From assembly GCA_039881145.1 (NCBI GenBank), contig JAYKKI010000005.1:24547501-24611500 (forward strand): a DNA stretch of 64,000 bases, in the 5' to 3' direction. A program made the translations under genes and the position numbers. The DNA is from Druceiella hillmani. Lineage: Eukaryota; Arthropoda; Insecta; Lepidoptera; Hepialidae. Shown here one piece after another: positions 1-11,300 of the stretch (the stretch's first letter is position 1; each line of letters begins with the position of its first letter). Below the pieces are notes generated by a model. The model searched no databases. It worked only from the letters and a program-made list of their open reading frames with translations, and was not told the origin of the DNA.

Positions 1-1879
1 ATATATAATGTTCTCCGTCAATATGCACCTTAAAATGTCTCAAAATATTCTATTTTCTGCAGTTTTGCTGGGTTAAATTTATGTTTTGTTAATTTATTAG
101 TTTTCATATTGTTAATATCCACATTTTTAATAAACTAAATTGCTTTACTTTGACTAAATTGAAGATCTGTTAACATCAAGTTCACAGTATATATTAATGT
201 GATAAATAATGAGTACAGAGTGCATATACTGGTATAGAGGTTTTATGAAATGGGATGAAGTTCAATAATTTTCTGTAATAGCCAAAGTATGACAATAATA
301 TATTACTCTTTTAGAGAAATGTATTTGAGTTTCATATTCAACCTAGTGAAAAATGATATCGATGCCGATGTTTCCTCAGTAAAATCACCAATATTTGTGT
401 TCTTCATAAATAAATAAGTAACCGCAATATAAGTAACCGCAAAAGTTAGTCGACGAAAACAGAAGCAATTTAAGTAACTGTCTATCAAAGCATTAGTGTA
501 AAACGTGCTTTCAGTTTCAGCTTTAAAATATAACCACTTAACTGTCGTTAATTCAATAGCTATCTTATTTCATATCTGTTCGTTATTATGCTTGCTTTCT
601 ATCTTGATTATTACAAGGTAATGAATTGTTAGATAAAGATAAAAAAAAATAATTTTTTTCAAGTTTAAAATCAAGGTATATTAATATAATCTTGCTTGAG
701 TTAAAGGATACATTTTTTAACTCGAGTCGCTCCCCATCAGACTGAAAAGTGTTACAGTAGAAAGTGAGCCATTTTTCAAAGATATGGTACGTGTTCAGAT
801 TTAACATAGAGTCTAGCCTATAGAAAGAAAATTTTAGTAGGAAATAGTCCATCTTACGTATTATGTTTTATAGAAAAGCCTTCGTAAAATTCATGTTTTT
901 AATATCGTTACAAAAGTGAAATATAGTACACAATCATTCCTAAATATTCATTAATAAAATAAAGTGCTTCATGTTCTTTGAAAATATCATTTTCGAATTT
1001 TATATAACAATGTTTTCAAACCCGCTTTCAATGCTTTTTGATAAATAACATTTTTCCATAAAAACAAGTTTATCATAAAGTAAAAGGATCATATTAAATT
1101 TACTGACCTTTGTTTCCCATATAATTTTCTCCTAAAATCTTACACCACTATTATCGCTGAGCTATCAACCACACTAAAGTGAGTAAAGACTGTAACTTTA
1201 CTATGATTACCATTACCACAATAATATAATATATTGCACGTAACTCTAAAATACTACAACCATCGTCCTATTAATGCACCCAATGTTAGCTAAAAATACA
1301 CATCAATAATTAATTACCTCCATTTTTCTCGCGCACAACACTCGTCATCCCAGCACGTCCCCGCGAAGTAGCTTTATTTTCTCTACATTTACAAAATAGT
1401 AACTCAATAGCAATGGCCGAAATTATATTGCTGTTCAAATACATATTTATGTATTTTTGTTTACGGGAGTTATAAATTGCAATATGGATGAATCATATTA
1501 AGTATTTCCTTAATATGATTCACCAACTAAATAGTATAAATAGTATGGAATTTTCTGTAATATTACGTTTAGAAACTAGCAACATTTGATTGCAAATTTC
1601 AATTTAAATCCGAGAGAAGCTAATTTAAATAGGTTTTTGTATAAAGTAGGAAATCATTGAAGGAGCACTTTTTTAAACATCGTGTATTTTTGTCAAAAAG
1701 AAGAAACATTCATATTAGTTTCCATGATTTATATGATAAAAACTCATTGTAAATATGATTGAATATCCATCTTCCACCAATTTAACCTGCTTTATAGATA
1801 AATTTTGAAAGAATAGAGAATATTGTACTGAAACTATATTAAAAATAAATTTGGTTCACAGTTTTTCACAACAACAGCT
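1..1879. other. AT-rich non-coding stretch
   Basis: No coding signal I can defend. The open frames on the minus strand (303-488, 586-852) are short, rich in F, N, K and I, and match nothing I know. A small less AT-rich patch lies at about 1330-1372. One hairpin (1489-1522) is listed separately. Confidence 0.6.
1489..1522. repeat. Perfect 14-bp inverted repeat (hairpin)
   Basis: Left arm 1489-1502 (TGAATCATATTAAG), 6-bp loop TATTTC at 1503-1508, right arm 1509-1522, perfectly complementary. It could be a small fold-back element or a chance AT-rich hairpin; no further identity is visible. Confidence 0.75.
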
Positions 1880-2262
1880 CTACTAATTGCAATACTATTA
1901 CAATTTTTTTTTACTGACAATATCATCCATCTGTACATTCTTCACAAAACTTTTAAGCAAAAATTAAATAAATTAAAAAGTAATAATATTATAAAAACGA
2001 TAACCATTTTATTGATCGAGTGATCGCCAAAGACGTCAGTTTTTGCCAAAAGTTTAGATAGATCTGTGAAAATTTTCAAGTTTTTGGCTGTAAATCTGTA
2101 ATTTGGTAAAAAATAAAATGAATTTTTTTTTAAATAACTTTAACATTTAAATTTTAATATTCTAGAATCTACATTAGTTTTAAGTCGGTTTCTAACTATA
2201 CTGACAAGTTTAAAGGCAACAAAATCCTACGATGGCTTATGTAGTATATTATAAAGGCTAAT
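1880..2262 (+). repeat. Diverged dispersed repeat, copy 1 of 2 (pair with 4091-4437)
   Basis: Co-linear with 4091-4437. Shared landmarks in the same order are CTAATYGCAAT, ATTACAATTTTTTTT, GATCGYCAAAGAC, TTTTGCCAAAAG, TCGGTTTCTAACT, TGACAAGTTTAAAG and GATGGCTTAT. The copies differ by many substitutions and small indels, so the duplication is old. No coding frame is conserved between them. Family unknown. Confidence 0.75.
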
Positions 2263-3104
2263 GTTTGCACGCGATAATACCGTGTTTATGTTGTTTTTTT
2301 TTTTAATTTTATTGCTTTTAGGTTTGTATGACGAAATGAATACAAGAACAGAGGAAAAAAGAGAGAAAAAGCAGAAAATTCAAGGACTGAAAGGTATGTA
2401 ATTATTTATAATTCCCCAAACAATTGACCGGGAGTTATGACTTTATAAGGAATAACGTGTTACCGTTACCAGCAAAATAAAGAGAAGAATTATAGCATCA
2501 AGAAAACTCTTCATGTGGCAATCTTTTCAACATCTGTAGAAAGACGTGTTAGAGAATTTTGGCTTAAAGGATGTGCAGCAATTATAAAATATTTATTATT
2601 GCCTATCAAAAAAAAACTTGTCCAGCACAAGTAAAACTCGCACCACGTGGTTTCCGTACACATTTCAGCATTTATAAATATTTAAGCGTACATTATTAAA
2701 TTTTTTACAAATATTAATTTCTCATAACATAAATATATTGCAACATATTATATGCTAAATGAAAAATATCCTGTAATTCTCTTATAATCTTCTAAACAGA
2801 TTTTACCAACTCTGTTTTTTCATGATGTTTGGTTCCACAATTTTGGAAATACGGAGGCGGTATCGTACGTTTTTGCATATCGTTTATTTCTTTTTAAATG
2901 TGCTCTTTAACGTTGGGAAAAACAAATATTTTTATACCTCATGATAAGCCTTTCCAAGTAATAAACCATATCATATATAAAATAATAAAAATAAGACATT
3001 TAATTTCTTCCTTCTTAATTTTTATAAGAATATCTAAAAAAAATTAGCGATATAAAATATGTGCTAAATATTTAGGTTAATATAATATATCTTGTATTAC
3101 TATA
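2263..3104. other. AT-rich non-coding stretch
   Basis: Nothing recognised. Short homopolymer runs and short frames only. Confidence 0.55.
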
Positions 3105-3600
3105 TCAACTTTCAAGTTTCTACATCGCATGGTTTTTTGAGAAAATCGACTTCGAATGTAGAAAATTGTTAAATACTTCCTATTGCACGTTTAGAAGCCG
3201 CAAAAGCATGGGGAATATTCCAAAAATTATGACATCTAGAATCATCGTCATAGCTTTTCTGCAACTTTTGGGTGGCAACCATATTTTTTATGCATATTTA
3301 TTTTTTCATAATTTTAGGTGGAGTAATTTTGAAAGCAAGGGAGTGAACATATTTTTCTTGCATTTTCAGCATATTTTTGAAGATTTTATACTTAAAAAAA
3401 CTTTTGATAATATATTTTAAACGACACGGCGCACTACATTCGGAGAACAAAAAAAAATTTAAATTGAAATAAATTTTCCCTCTCTAAAATTGTCAAAATA
3501 ATATTTTTGAGTTTTGCGATATGTCCAGGTTAACAGATTTTATTACAGTGTCAAACTTTAAGTTTCTACGTCAAACAGGGAAAAACAACTGTGACGGACA
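3105..3600 (+). repeat. Dispersed repeat with internal duplication (related to 42960-43880)
   Basis: The phrase TCAAGTTTCTACATC...GGTTTT.TGAGAAAATCGACTT (3110-3155) recurs in altered form near 3550-3590 and at 43775-43825. The block 'AGAATCATCGTCATAGCTTT ... ATAATTTTAGGTGGAGTAATTTTGAAA' (about 3238-3332) matches 43463-43545. An 84-residue frame (3166-3420) lies over it but is not kept in the 43-kb copy, so I do not call it a gene. Confidence 0.6.
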
Positions 3601-4090
3601 TACGGATAAATAGTTAAGTGATCTTATACGGGTTGGGTCTGAATTCTCTAATAAAACAAGTCAAAATAAAATGAACAATAACAATTTTGCGACACTGTAT
3701 AAAGCCCGCATTCGTACTAAAAATTTGAAAAGGTTGAAATTTTAATATTCTATACTGCTCTTTCCTACCTTGAATAAATGTATACGCCATTATATATATT
3801 TCAACATTACAACCCGAATATCAGACACAAATGCTAAAATTATGGTTATTATTCAAAAAGTAAGACCCATTCTGAGATAATTTGCTTTTAGGTATAACAT
3901 AGCATAAATGATTAGCTCTAATGTTTGGTAACGTTTTAATTTTTCTTTACCTACCGGAAAGTATAATTATATTTTAATTAATTAATTATATATAATATAC
4001 ATTTAATGAATAATATTCATGCATATTAATTGAATATTAAACATTAAAAATAATTACTTCTGGAAAAATTTGAAATACGTATTTCGCTAT
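3601..4090. other. AT-rich non-coding stretch
   Basis: Nothing recognised. A TTAATTAATTAATTA-rich patch lies at about 3975-3990. Confidence 0.5.
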
Positions 4091-4437
4091 TTTACTAATC
4101 GCAATTCTATTACAATTTTTTTTATTTTTGACAGTATCATATATCTGTACTTTCTATAAAAAAATTTTAAGCGAAAATAAAATAAATTAGAAATTAATAA
4201 CATAATAGAACCGATAATTATTTTATTAGATTGATCGTCAAAGACCGGTAGTTTTGCCAAAAGTCTAGACAAATCTGTGAAAGTTTACAAGTTTGTGGCT
4301 GTAATTAGTTTAAAAAAAATACAATAAAATGTTATGGAAATAAGACTACATTATTTTTAAATCGGTTTCTAACTTTAATGACAAGTTTAAAGCCAACAAA
4401 ATCTTAAGATGGCTTATATAGTATATAATAAAATGCT
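4091..4437 (+). repeat. Diverged dispersed repeat, copy 2 of 2 (pair with 1880-2262)
   Basis: Same landmarks and order as 1880-2262, about 2.2 kb downstream in the same orientation. A 61-residue minus-strand frame (4087-4272) overlaps it but is not conserved in the first copy. Confidence 0.75.
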
Positions 4438-4835
4438 ATACAAAATTTGTAAAAACATATATAGCCTACAAAAATTTAAACATATATTTCCCGGTTTTAA
4501 ATGTAATTATTAAAAAAACTAAATTTTTATTTATAATGATCGCATTAACCAAGTTTGCAAAAGCACTTAAAAAACATTTCCTCCTTTTATATTACCCATC
4601 TTTAATTTCTTTTCTTTGTAATTTTTTTAGTATTATTTTTCGTTGTATTTCTAGAACTTATTAGAAAATAAATTTTTGAGTAATTTTTTTTCCAAAATAG
4701 AAATATAAGTATAGACATTTTACAGAAAGAAAACCAATTGAAAAACAAAGACCTTAAAAATTTATGATTAAAATAATGAAATGACAATTTACAACTAATT
4801 GAAATTTTAAGATTCGAAGAATACTATCTAATAAT
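4438..4835. other. AT-rich non-coding stretch
   Basis: Nothing recognised. The 61-residue minus-strand frame at 4602-4787 is low complexity. Confidence 0.5.
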
Positions 4836-4962
4836 AATATAATATCTCACAATTAAATGCAACTACGTGATGTAGTATTATTTCTACTTTCTTTAAGTTT
4901 CATTTAATTGTGAATAATAAATTTCTACAAAATTAACGCCAAATATATTGAATATAATATCT
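4836..4962 (+). mobile_element. Short retroelement copy A with 5' inversion and 12-bp target-site duplication
   Basis: AATATAATATCT occurs at 4836-4847 and again at 4951-4962, framing a 103-bp insertion (4848-4950). The first 47 bp (CACAATTAAATG...) are the reverse complement of the family's 3' arm. The rest (CATTTAATTGTG...CTACAAAATTAACGCC...) is the family's 3' end in direct orientation. The hammerhead-like core found in the other copies is absent here. A 5' inversion plus a long target-site duplication is typical of target-primed reverse transcription. Related copies: 7185-7316, 29191-29330 and 54864-55160. Confidence 0.75.
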
Positions 4963-5063
4963 GTAATATAAATAATACATTCTTATACGATGTAAAGTAC
5001 TTTAATGTATCCAATAAACTTATTTGCGCTTTCTGTCTAACAAATATACTCCTTTTTATCTTC

Positions 5064-5855
5064 AGACTCATGCATCCATGAGATGAAGAGGACCTGAACT
5101 ATTCATCTTCACCCACGTGGACGTATAATGGTATCTAGCGAATAAATATGGTAATATTATTAATCGATGTATAATCCACTTGGATCCAATGGACCACTTC
5201 TCTTTACACGTGGATGCATAATGGTACCTAGCAAATAAATATGAAAATATCATTAATCAATATTTAATTGAACAGAGTCTGAAAAATTTCTCTTCACCCA
5301 TGGACGCATAATGGTATTCAGTGAATAAACATGATAATGTTATTAATCGATATTTAAATCAAAAGAACTTGAACCACTTCTCTTTACCCATATGCGCATA
5401 TTGGTATCTAGCGAATAAACATGGTAATATCATTAATCAATATTTAAATGAAGAGAATCTGAACCATTTCTCTTCACCTATTGACGCACGATGGTATCTA
5501 GAGAATAAATATGGTAATGTTATTAATCGATATTGAAATCCAGAGAACCTTCTCTTCATCTATGGACGCATAATGGTATGGTGGAAGCGAATCTGAACCA
5601 TTTCTGTTCGCCCATGGATGCATAATGGTATCTACAGAATAAATATTGAAATGTTATCTATTGATATTGAAAGTCAGAGAACCTGTACCAATTTTCTTTA
5701 CCTTTGGACGCATAATCGTATCTAGCGAATAAATATGGTAGTATTATTAGTCAACATTTAAATCAAGAGAACCTGAACCACTTCTCTTCACCTATGGATG
5801 CATAATGGTATCTAGCAAATAAATATGGTAATATTATTAATTGACATTTAAATGC
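5064..5855. repeat. About 90-bp minisatellite, roughly nine units, mostly open in one frame
   Basis: The landmark GGA(C/T)GCATAATGGTATCTAG recurs with starts near 5119, 5212, 5302, 5392, 5482, 5564, 5616, 5706 and 5796. The steps are 93, 90, 90, 90, 82, 52, 90 and 90 bp. Most steps are multiples of three, and the plus frame stays open across 5321-5536, giving a 30-residue repeat with WYLxNKxGNxINxYLNxxNL. The minus strand is open at 5068-5253. One unit is truncated (5564-5616). It may be a plain satellite or the relic of a repeat-coding exon; I do not recognise the protein repeat. Confidence 0.85.
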
Positions 5856-7184
5856 TTTTGGGAGTATCTGATTTTATGCTATTTATTTTCTTTTGAGTAA
5901 CACTTCAATACACTCATTTATTAATTCTTATTCAACCAACGAACCCGAAATTGGTATTGTCATGGTTACTTTCAGGTGAAAATTGGTTTGAAAAATCCTG
6001 TTTCAAATTTGCAAAAGAAACATATTATTATATTAGTTAATTATACGTCATCTGGTAATTAATCGAATTATTAAAGTCAAATTTTGATCTACGACTTTAC
6101 TTAAGATTGCTGCACTAATCGTCGCTTAAAAATTCAAATTCATTAACCAATAAGTATAATAAGTCACCATAAAAAAGCGTTTGTTCAAAAGTGTCTCTAA
6201 ATAATTACTTATGTAATTTATGATAATTTTAGTTTTCTATATATTACCAAAACTAAGTACAAGCATCACATTTCTGTTAGCAGGCGTATTGAAAAAGACG
6301 TTGTCATTAAAACAATTATTATCTGTCGAGAGAAAAAGGTTCGATAAAATGTACGAAAAAAATTTATTGCAATACTTCAAGTATAGCAAAATTTGTTGAA
6401 AAGGTGAAAGGTCGCAAACTGTGGTAGCCGGGGACCAATGACTCTAAGCCTGGGAGGTTTTTAGAAGATAAGTAATATTTAAACAGGTGCAATCGAATAT
6501 TTCAACTGGACGAAGTGGGACGCACCGTAGTTGAATTATTTTTCGCTTTTCGTTACATCTTTGTTTCTTGCGAACAATGTTTAACGTGAGGTAATAATCT
6601 GTTATCACGATTATGGTACAACAGGAAGCTACGTAAGGGAACACATCATGAGGCCACAATAGAAATACGTTACCATATATACAAATGTGCAAAATTTTTT
6701 TGTCTACCTTAAATTCTGTCAACCTGTGATAATAACATTTTAAAACCTTAGTTTCATTTTCACGTTTTAATTGCCGGTAAAATGTTAACAAAAACCTACT
6801 TCTCCAAAAATAACAACAGTAAAAAATGCATAAAATTTATATGATGCATGACACTAGGTTAGTTGATATTTTACTACTATTATGTGTGGTATTTTAATAA
6901 TATATAACTATTAATAAACAGCTAAGTTAATACGCTAAATAATCACTCTCAATTTAATTATTTCCTTTTTAGTCGTCAGCAAAAAAGTTAACAAAAAGCT
7001 TCTTTTTCGAAAGTAATAAGTTTAGAGGCTACATATAAATTAAATTTGAAAAGTTTAGATGTAGAACAGTATAAAATAGTAGATGCAGAAAAATATAAAA
7101 CTAAAATATATAAATTAACTTATAAGTTCTTATAAATTACCAAGATAAGCTCCAGTTACCTTTAGTCCCGCTTAAAAATTTGAG
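5856..7184. other. AT-rich non-coding stretch
   Basis: Nothing recognised. The 115-residue minus-strand frame (6444-6791) is the longest here. It has no signal peptide, domain or motif I recognise and sits in ordinary composition, so I treat it as chance. Confidence 0.5.
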
Positions 7185-7316
7185 ATAACGTAAGATCTTA
7201 ATCGTTGCTAATATTCCACCTGAAGATGTTGTAATACAACGAAACCTAAGTCGTGGTAAAGAAAGTAGAAATAACACTACGTCACGTAGTTTCTTTTAAT
7301 TGTGAATAACGTAAGA
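7185..7316 (+). mobile_element. Short retroelement copy B, 11-bp target-site duplication, best-preserved hammerhead-like core
   Basis: ATAACGTAAGA at 7185-7195 is repeated at 7306-7316 around a 110-bp insertion (7196-7305). The insertion starts just upstream of the ribozyme-like core and ends at the ...TTTTAATTGTGA arm, so it is 5' truncated compared with the copy at 54.9 kb. Its TAGAAATAACACTACGTCACG arm (split here around 7266-7286) matches the other family members. Confidence 0.75.
7216..7256 (+). ncRNA. Hammerhead-ribozyme-like motif (copy B)
   Basis: In order: stem I 5' strand CCAC (7216-7219), core CTGAAGA (7220-7226), one extra T (7227), stem II GTTGT-AAT-ACAAC (7228-7240), GAAA (7241-7244), a minimal stem III region CCTAAG (7245-7250), TC (7251-7252, cleavage predicted after C7252) and stem I 3' strand GTGG (7253-7256). 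All invariant hammerhead core positions are present. Hammerhead motifs with a very short stem III are known from Penelope-like retroelements. Caveats: stem I is only 4 bp, stem III is almost absent, and the T after CTGAAGA is non-standard. Confidence 0.5.
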
Positions 7317-7389
7317 GATAATATGCAGTCTGACGCAAAGAAAACGAATGCCCTTAGAATTATTTCCTAAATATATGTAGAAAAGAAGA
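7317..7389. other. Short AT-rich spacer
   Basis: Nothing recognised between the retroelement copy and the next repeat. Confidence 0.5.
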
Positions 7390-8140
7390 AAAAAAATTAA
7401 TTTTTTTCCTATTTATATTTAGGTTTATAACCTAAGTGACACTGTTATATTTAGAACCAACTAAATAGTCTCAAGGCATTGAAACACGACGTCATTCAAC
7501 AGTAATTTATTGCCGCAAAATTATTAAGAAGCGATTTTAATGACTCGCTGTATTTTGAGTCAACCAAAAAATTTTGCATATACTTAGGATAGTAATGAGT
7601 TTCATGTTGAAACCCCTTGCCGTAGCTTTATTAATAATTGATTTGATTAATGTTGTAGCGCCTGTGTTTACATCGGCGACGATAATTGAAACAGATGCCA
7701 TGCAACATAAATAGAATAATTAATCATACATATCGCTCTACAGTTCTGATTTCAGAAAGAATTTTTATTTTATTTCCGAAAATCAGCGACAAAACTTTTC
7801 ATTTCATTTGGAAAAGACGTCCAAAGAAAAGTAAATTCAGTGCTTTACTTAGTTATTCAAAGCATAACGAATCTAAAAATTGTCAATGTTTCATGTTAGA
7901 GTGTGTCTAATTTCGAACAATTGTAGTAGTAATCACCGTTCCGAATTGTAATAAAAGGTAATCTAAAATAAATTTTAACTAATGAATTAAAGTAAATTAT
8001 AACTTGTTCTTATAAATCCAATACTCCACTTCTCGATATCTGTTCTAGTTGGAATAAATTATCTTTTTCAAAATTTTCATTTTAAGTATCACATCATTTC
8101 ATTTTTACATGAAAGTAACAAGAAAAATGAGTAGTTTGAG
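7390..8140 (+). repeat. Dispersed repeat of about 0.75 kb, copy 1 (pair with about 37860-39050)
   Basis: Co-linear with the 38-kb copy. Shared landmarks are CCYAAGTGA, TAGTCTCAARGCATTRAAACAC, AGTAATGA(G/A), CATCGGCGACGATA versus TTCGGCGGCGATA, CATGCAACA, TAATAAAAGGYAAT and TCGATATCTGTT versus TCAATATCTATT. Divergence is high and no reading frame is shared: the 74-residue frame at 7686-7910 is not present in the other copy. Family unknown. Confidence 0.7.
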
Positions 8141-8193
8141 AGCCAGCGATCATTTTAAGTTAGTTATTTGAGGAAATGTAGCGTTTCGTAGAG

Positions 8194-8342
<149 letters not shown>

Positions 8343-11300
8343 CTTCGCTCTATTACTTCTGCATTTTATTACAGTTTAGAATTGAGTTTGCTACTAATGA
8401 AACGCAAAAATGAGATAATATCAGCAGTCTGTAGGATCTAAGCCCTAAGCTTGAAATTGTCTAAATCGATGACATTGAGTATTCAAACCTTTGCGCTATA
8501 TGGGTGGAAAGATTAGTAAATAAGACTTTTATACCCTCGATGAGAGATAAATCAGAATTTTGTACTCCCGATAAGAGTCTGTTTCTAGGAAAAGTCCTCA
8601 ATTTTGACGGATCATATTTTAGAAATGCAAATATTATTTTACACACATTATAAAAATCTAACATAATCATGTTCAAATCAAAGATATTTCGTTTTCTAAT
8701 TGATAACAAATATACTTATTTTTTATTCTTTCATACATTCAAAAAAATAACAAAAGTACGCTAGCATCGAAGAAGGAGAGGGTCAATCAAAATAAAGGAA
8801 AGAAGGTGTTTTTAGACGATATTAGTAGAAATATTAGTAGAAAAGTACGAATCACATCACAAACTGTGTTTCAATGTATGCTTTCAGAGTCTTATAAAAT
8901 ATAAAGGAACATTCGATTAATATTGTAATTTTTTTATGAACGCACTAAGCGGAACTAAAAATGTGATGAGCTCTCGAGTTCCAAATTCCGTTATGCTCTT
9001 GATCTATGGTACCGATATATTTAATTTATGTGACTATTGTTAGTTTTTATTAAAGCCTGTGCAATCGTTTTGGAGAACTAGCCACAAAACAATTTTTTTT
9101 GTACACCCAAAAGTCAGTTGTAGGTCACGAGTCAAGTTGACGACTGTCGAAAAAAATGCGGTGACTCCGCTGACCCATGTTTGATGGACTAACTTTTTCT
9201 GATGCGACTTAACCCTACAGGATGAGAGCTTTTATACTTGAAGTGCGAGATTACGATAAGAGAAATCGGATCTCTGAATCGATAAGGATTCCACTATGAA
9301 AGCAGATTGTTGAAATAAAACATTGTAGACGGGTATTAAATTTAGCTATTACTCCACATAACTGTGACATTCAAACAATTAAATAAAAGTTTATTTTATA
9401 ATGTCTCTCGTCCATTTTTCCTGAGTTCTGTTTTACTGAATTTTTATTTTGTGGATTACATGATTGAAGTATGCATATGCGCGAAAGTTTAAAAAACAGT
9501 AATGTCAACTACAATCCCGTCCATTGATGGAAGGATAACTGAACGACACCAACCGAGCGAAGCCAATTGTGTACAAAGGTTCACTCGTGGCTAAACAAAC
9601 CTAGAAAATTTAGGTCCTTGTCCTGAAGAGGACGTTCATCTATATCACCAAACAATAAAATAAACATTTCCTTTTAAAGATAAATCTCCTTTATTAAAAT
9701 TAAAAGAAAATTCTGGTACATTAACAATGAAAACACCTTTTCAACAACTACTCGGACTCCAAATTTTGCAATTGTTAATTCTAAATAACAACGCAAAGCT
9801 TTTTTTTTCACATTGGCCAATGGAACACTAAAGTTTTGTATTATCCTCTTAAAGATAAGGTTAAAAAGATTCGAGAAAATAAAAAAAAACGAAGAAGCTG
9901 AAAATGACTGATAGTACGACGAAAAAGGCTTAAAATCAGTTAAAAAATTCAAACCTAGTCAAAGGAAAGATAATCAGCAAGAATATCAGAAAGAAAGCAA
10001 AGAGTAAGATATAGGTACTATCAAGGTTGCTACACAGAACGCACAGAATGCCAAGTTTGTAATACTGAAGAATGTTTGGGTTTCACGAGAGAAGACGGAA
10101 ATTTTATGTATCCAAAGAATGAATTTAGGCGGAAAATAATTCGATGATTTATGGGATAAAAATAAATGTCGGTTTTCCCTTAGTATATTTTAATTTTTAT
10201 GTTGATTCTTCTTTTAAGGCAAAATATCCGATTTAGTTTCTTCATTACCAAAATTTGTTTAAATATTTTTCTAATACTCTGAATAACGCACACGGCAAAT
10301 CGTGATTAAAAATGAATAACCGATTCTAATTAGTTTCTTAGCGTAGTTGCTACATATTAGCCATTAAACATAAAATAAGTTTCGTTTTCGTTTTATGATA
10401 CTTGTTTATATTATTGCAATTTTCCGTTTTAATAGACCTAACAAGTCCAAAACCTATTTTTTTCTAAATTATATTCTAAGAATTGGAATTTAAATTTAAA
10501 CTAAAACTTCTAAATGATTATTTGGCGGATAACAATTACGAACTTTAGTTTTTCTTTATACAAATAGTTGTGTGATAGATCTCGTTAGATAAAACGGTCG
10601 TAACAAGGCCGGCAATTGAAGTTTGTAATAAGAAAATGCAATAAAATATCAAACATTTTTTTTAATATTAAAACCATAAAAACCAATGTCTTCCATACTG
10701 ATGGTAGTTTTTTATTATTACGCAATTCCCTGATTATACAAATATTTTGCAAAAAATGATCATGTTGGGCGATTGTATCTTATTTAAAAAAATATTTGAT
10801 ATACAACACTACTTCTTAATGACTGTCTTATACTTATAGATAGGTATATATTTTTAATAACACTATATTGATGATACAACAAGGCCGTTTCATTCCATAC
10901 ATGACTGTGAATAAATAAACAGTATGACTCAAATATATAAAGAAAGAACTCATTAAGTATACACGTACCACTACGTGGACAGCTCTTAAGATTGTTTAAA
11001 AAAGGATATTTCTGTTTGAATAATTTCTTTTCGAAACGTACTTACATAAACGTCTTGCGATACATACTCGATAATTGCTAACTATGGTCCTATATACCTT
11101 TTGAAACAGACTGTACCGAAGAACGCCAGGTGCGCTCCTCCTACCTTACACTAGCCAAATCTACTATCATATCTTTTCTGGCGTTTATCTGCCTTTTAAT
11201 GCAATTTTGCTGAGAATAAGCGACAGACTAGGAAGGAAGCGTTAAAGGAAACGGAGACTCCTTGTTGGCAGATATTAGAATGCAAAAGGGTATATTGTTT

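Noticed and set aside
6444..6791. 115-residue minus-strand frame
   Set aside because: No motif, no compositional shift, no sign of conservation; plausible by chance in a 64-kb window.
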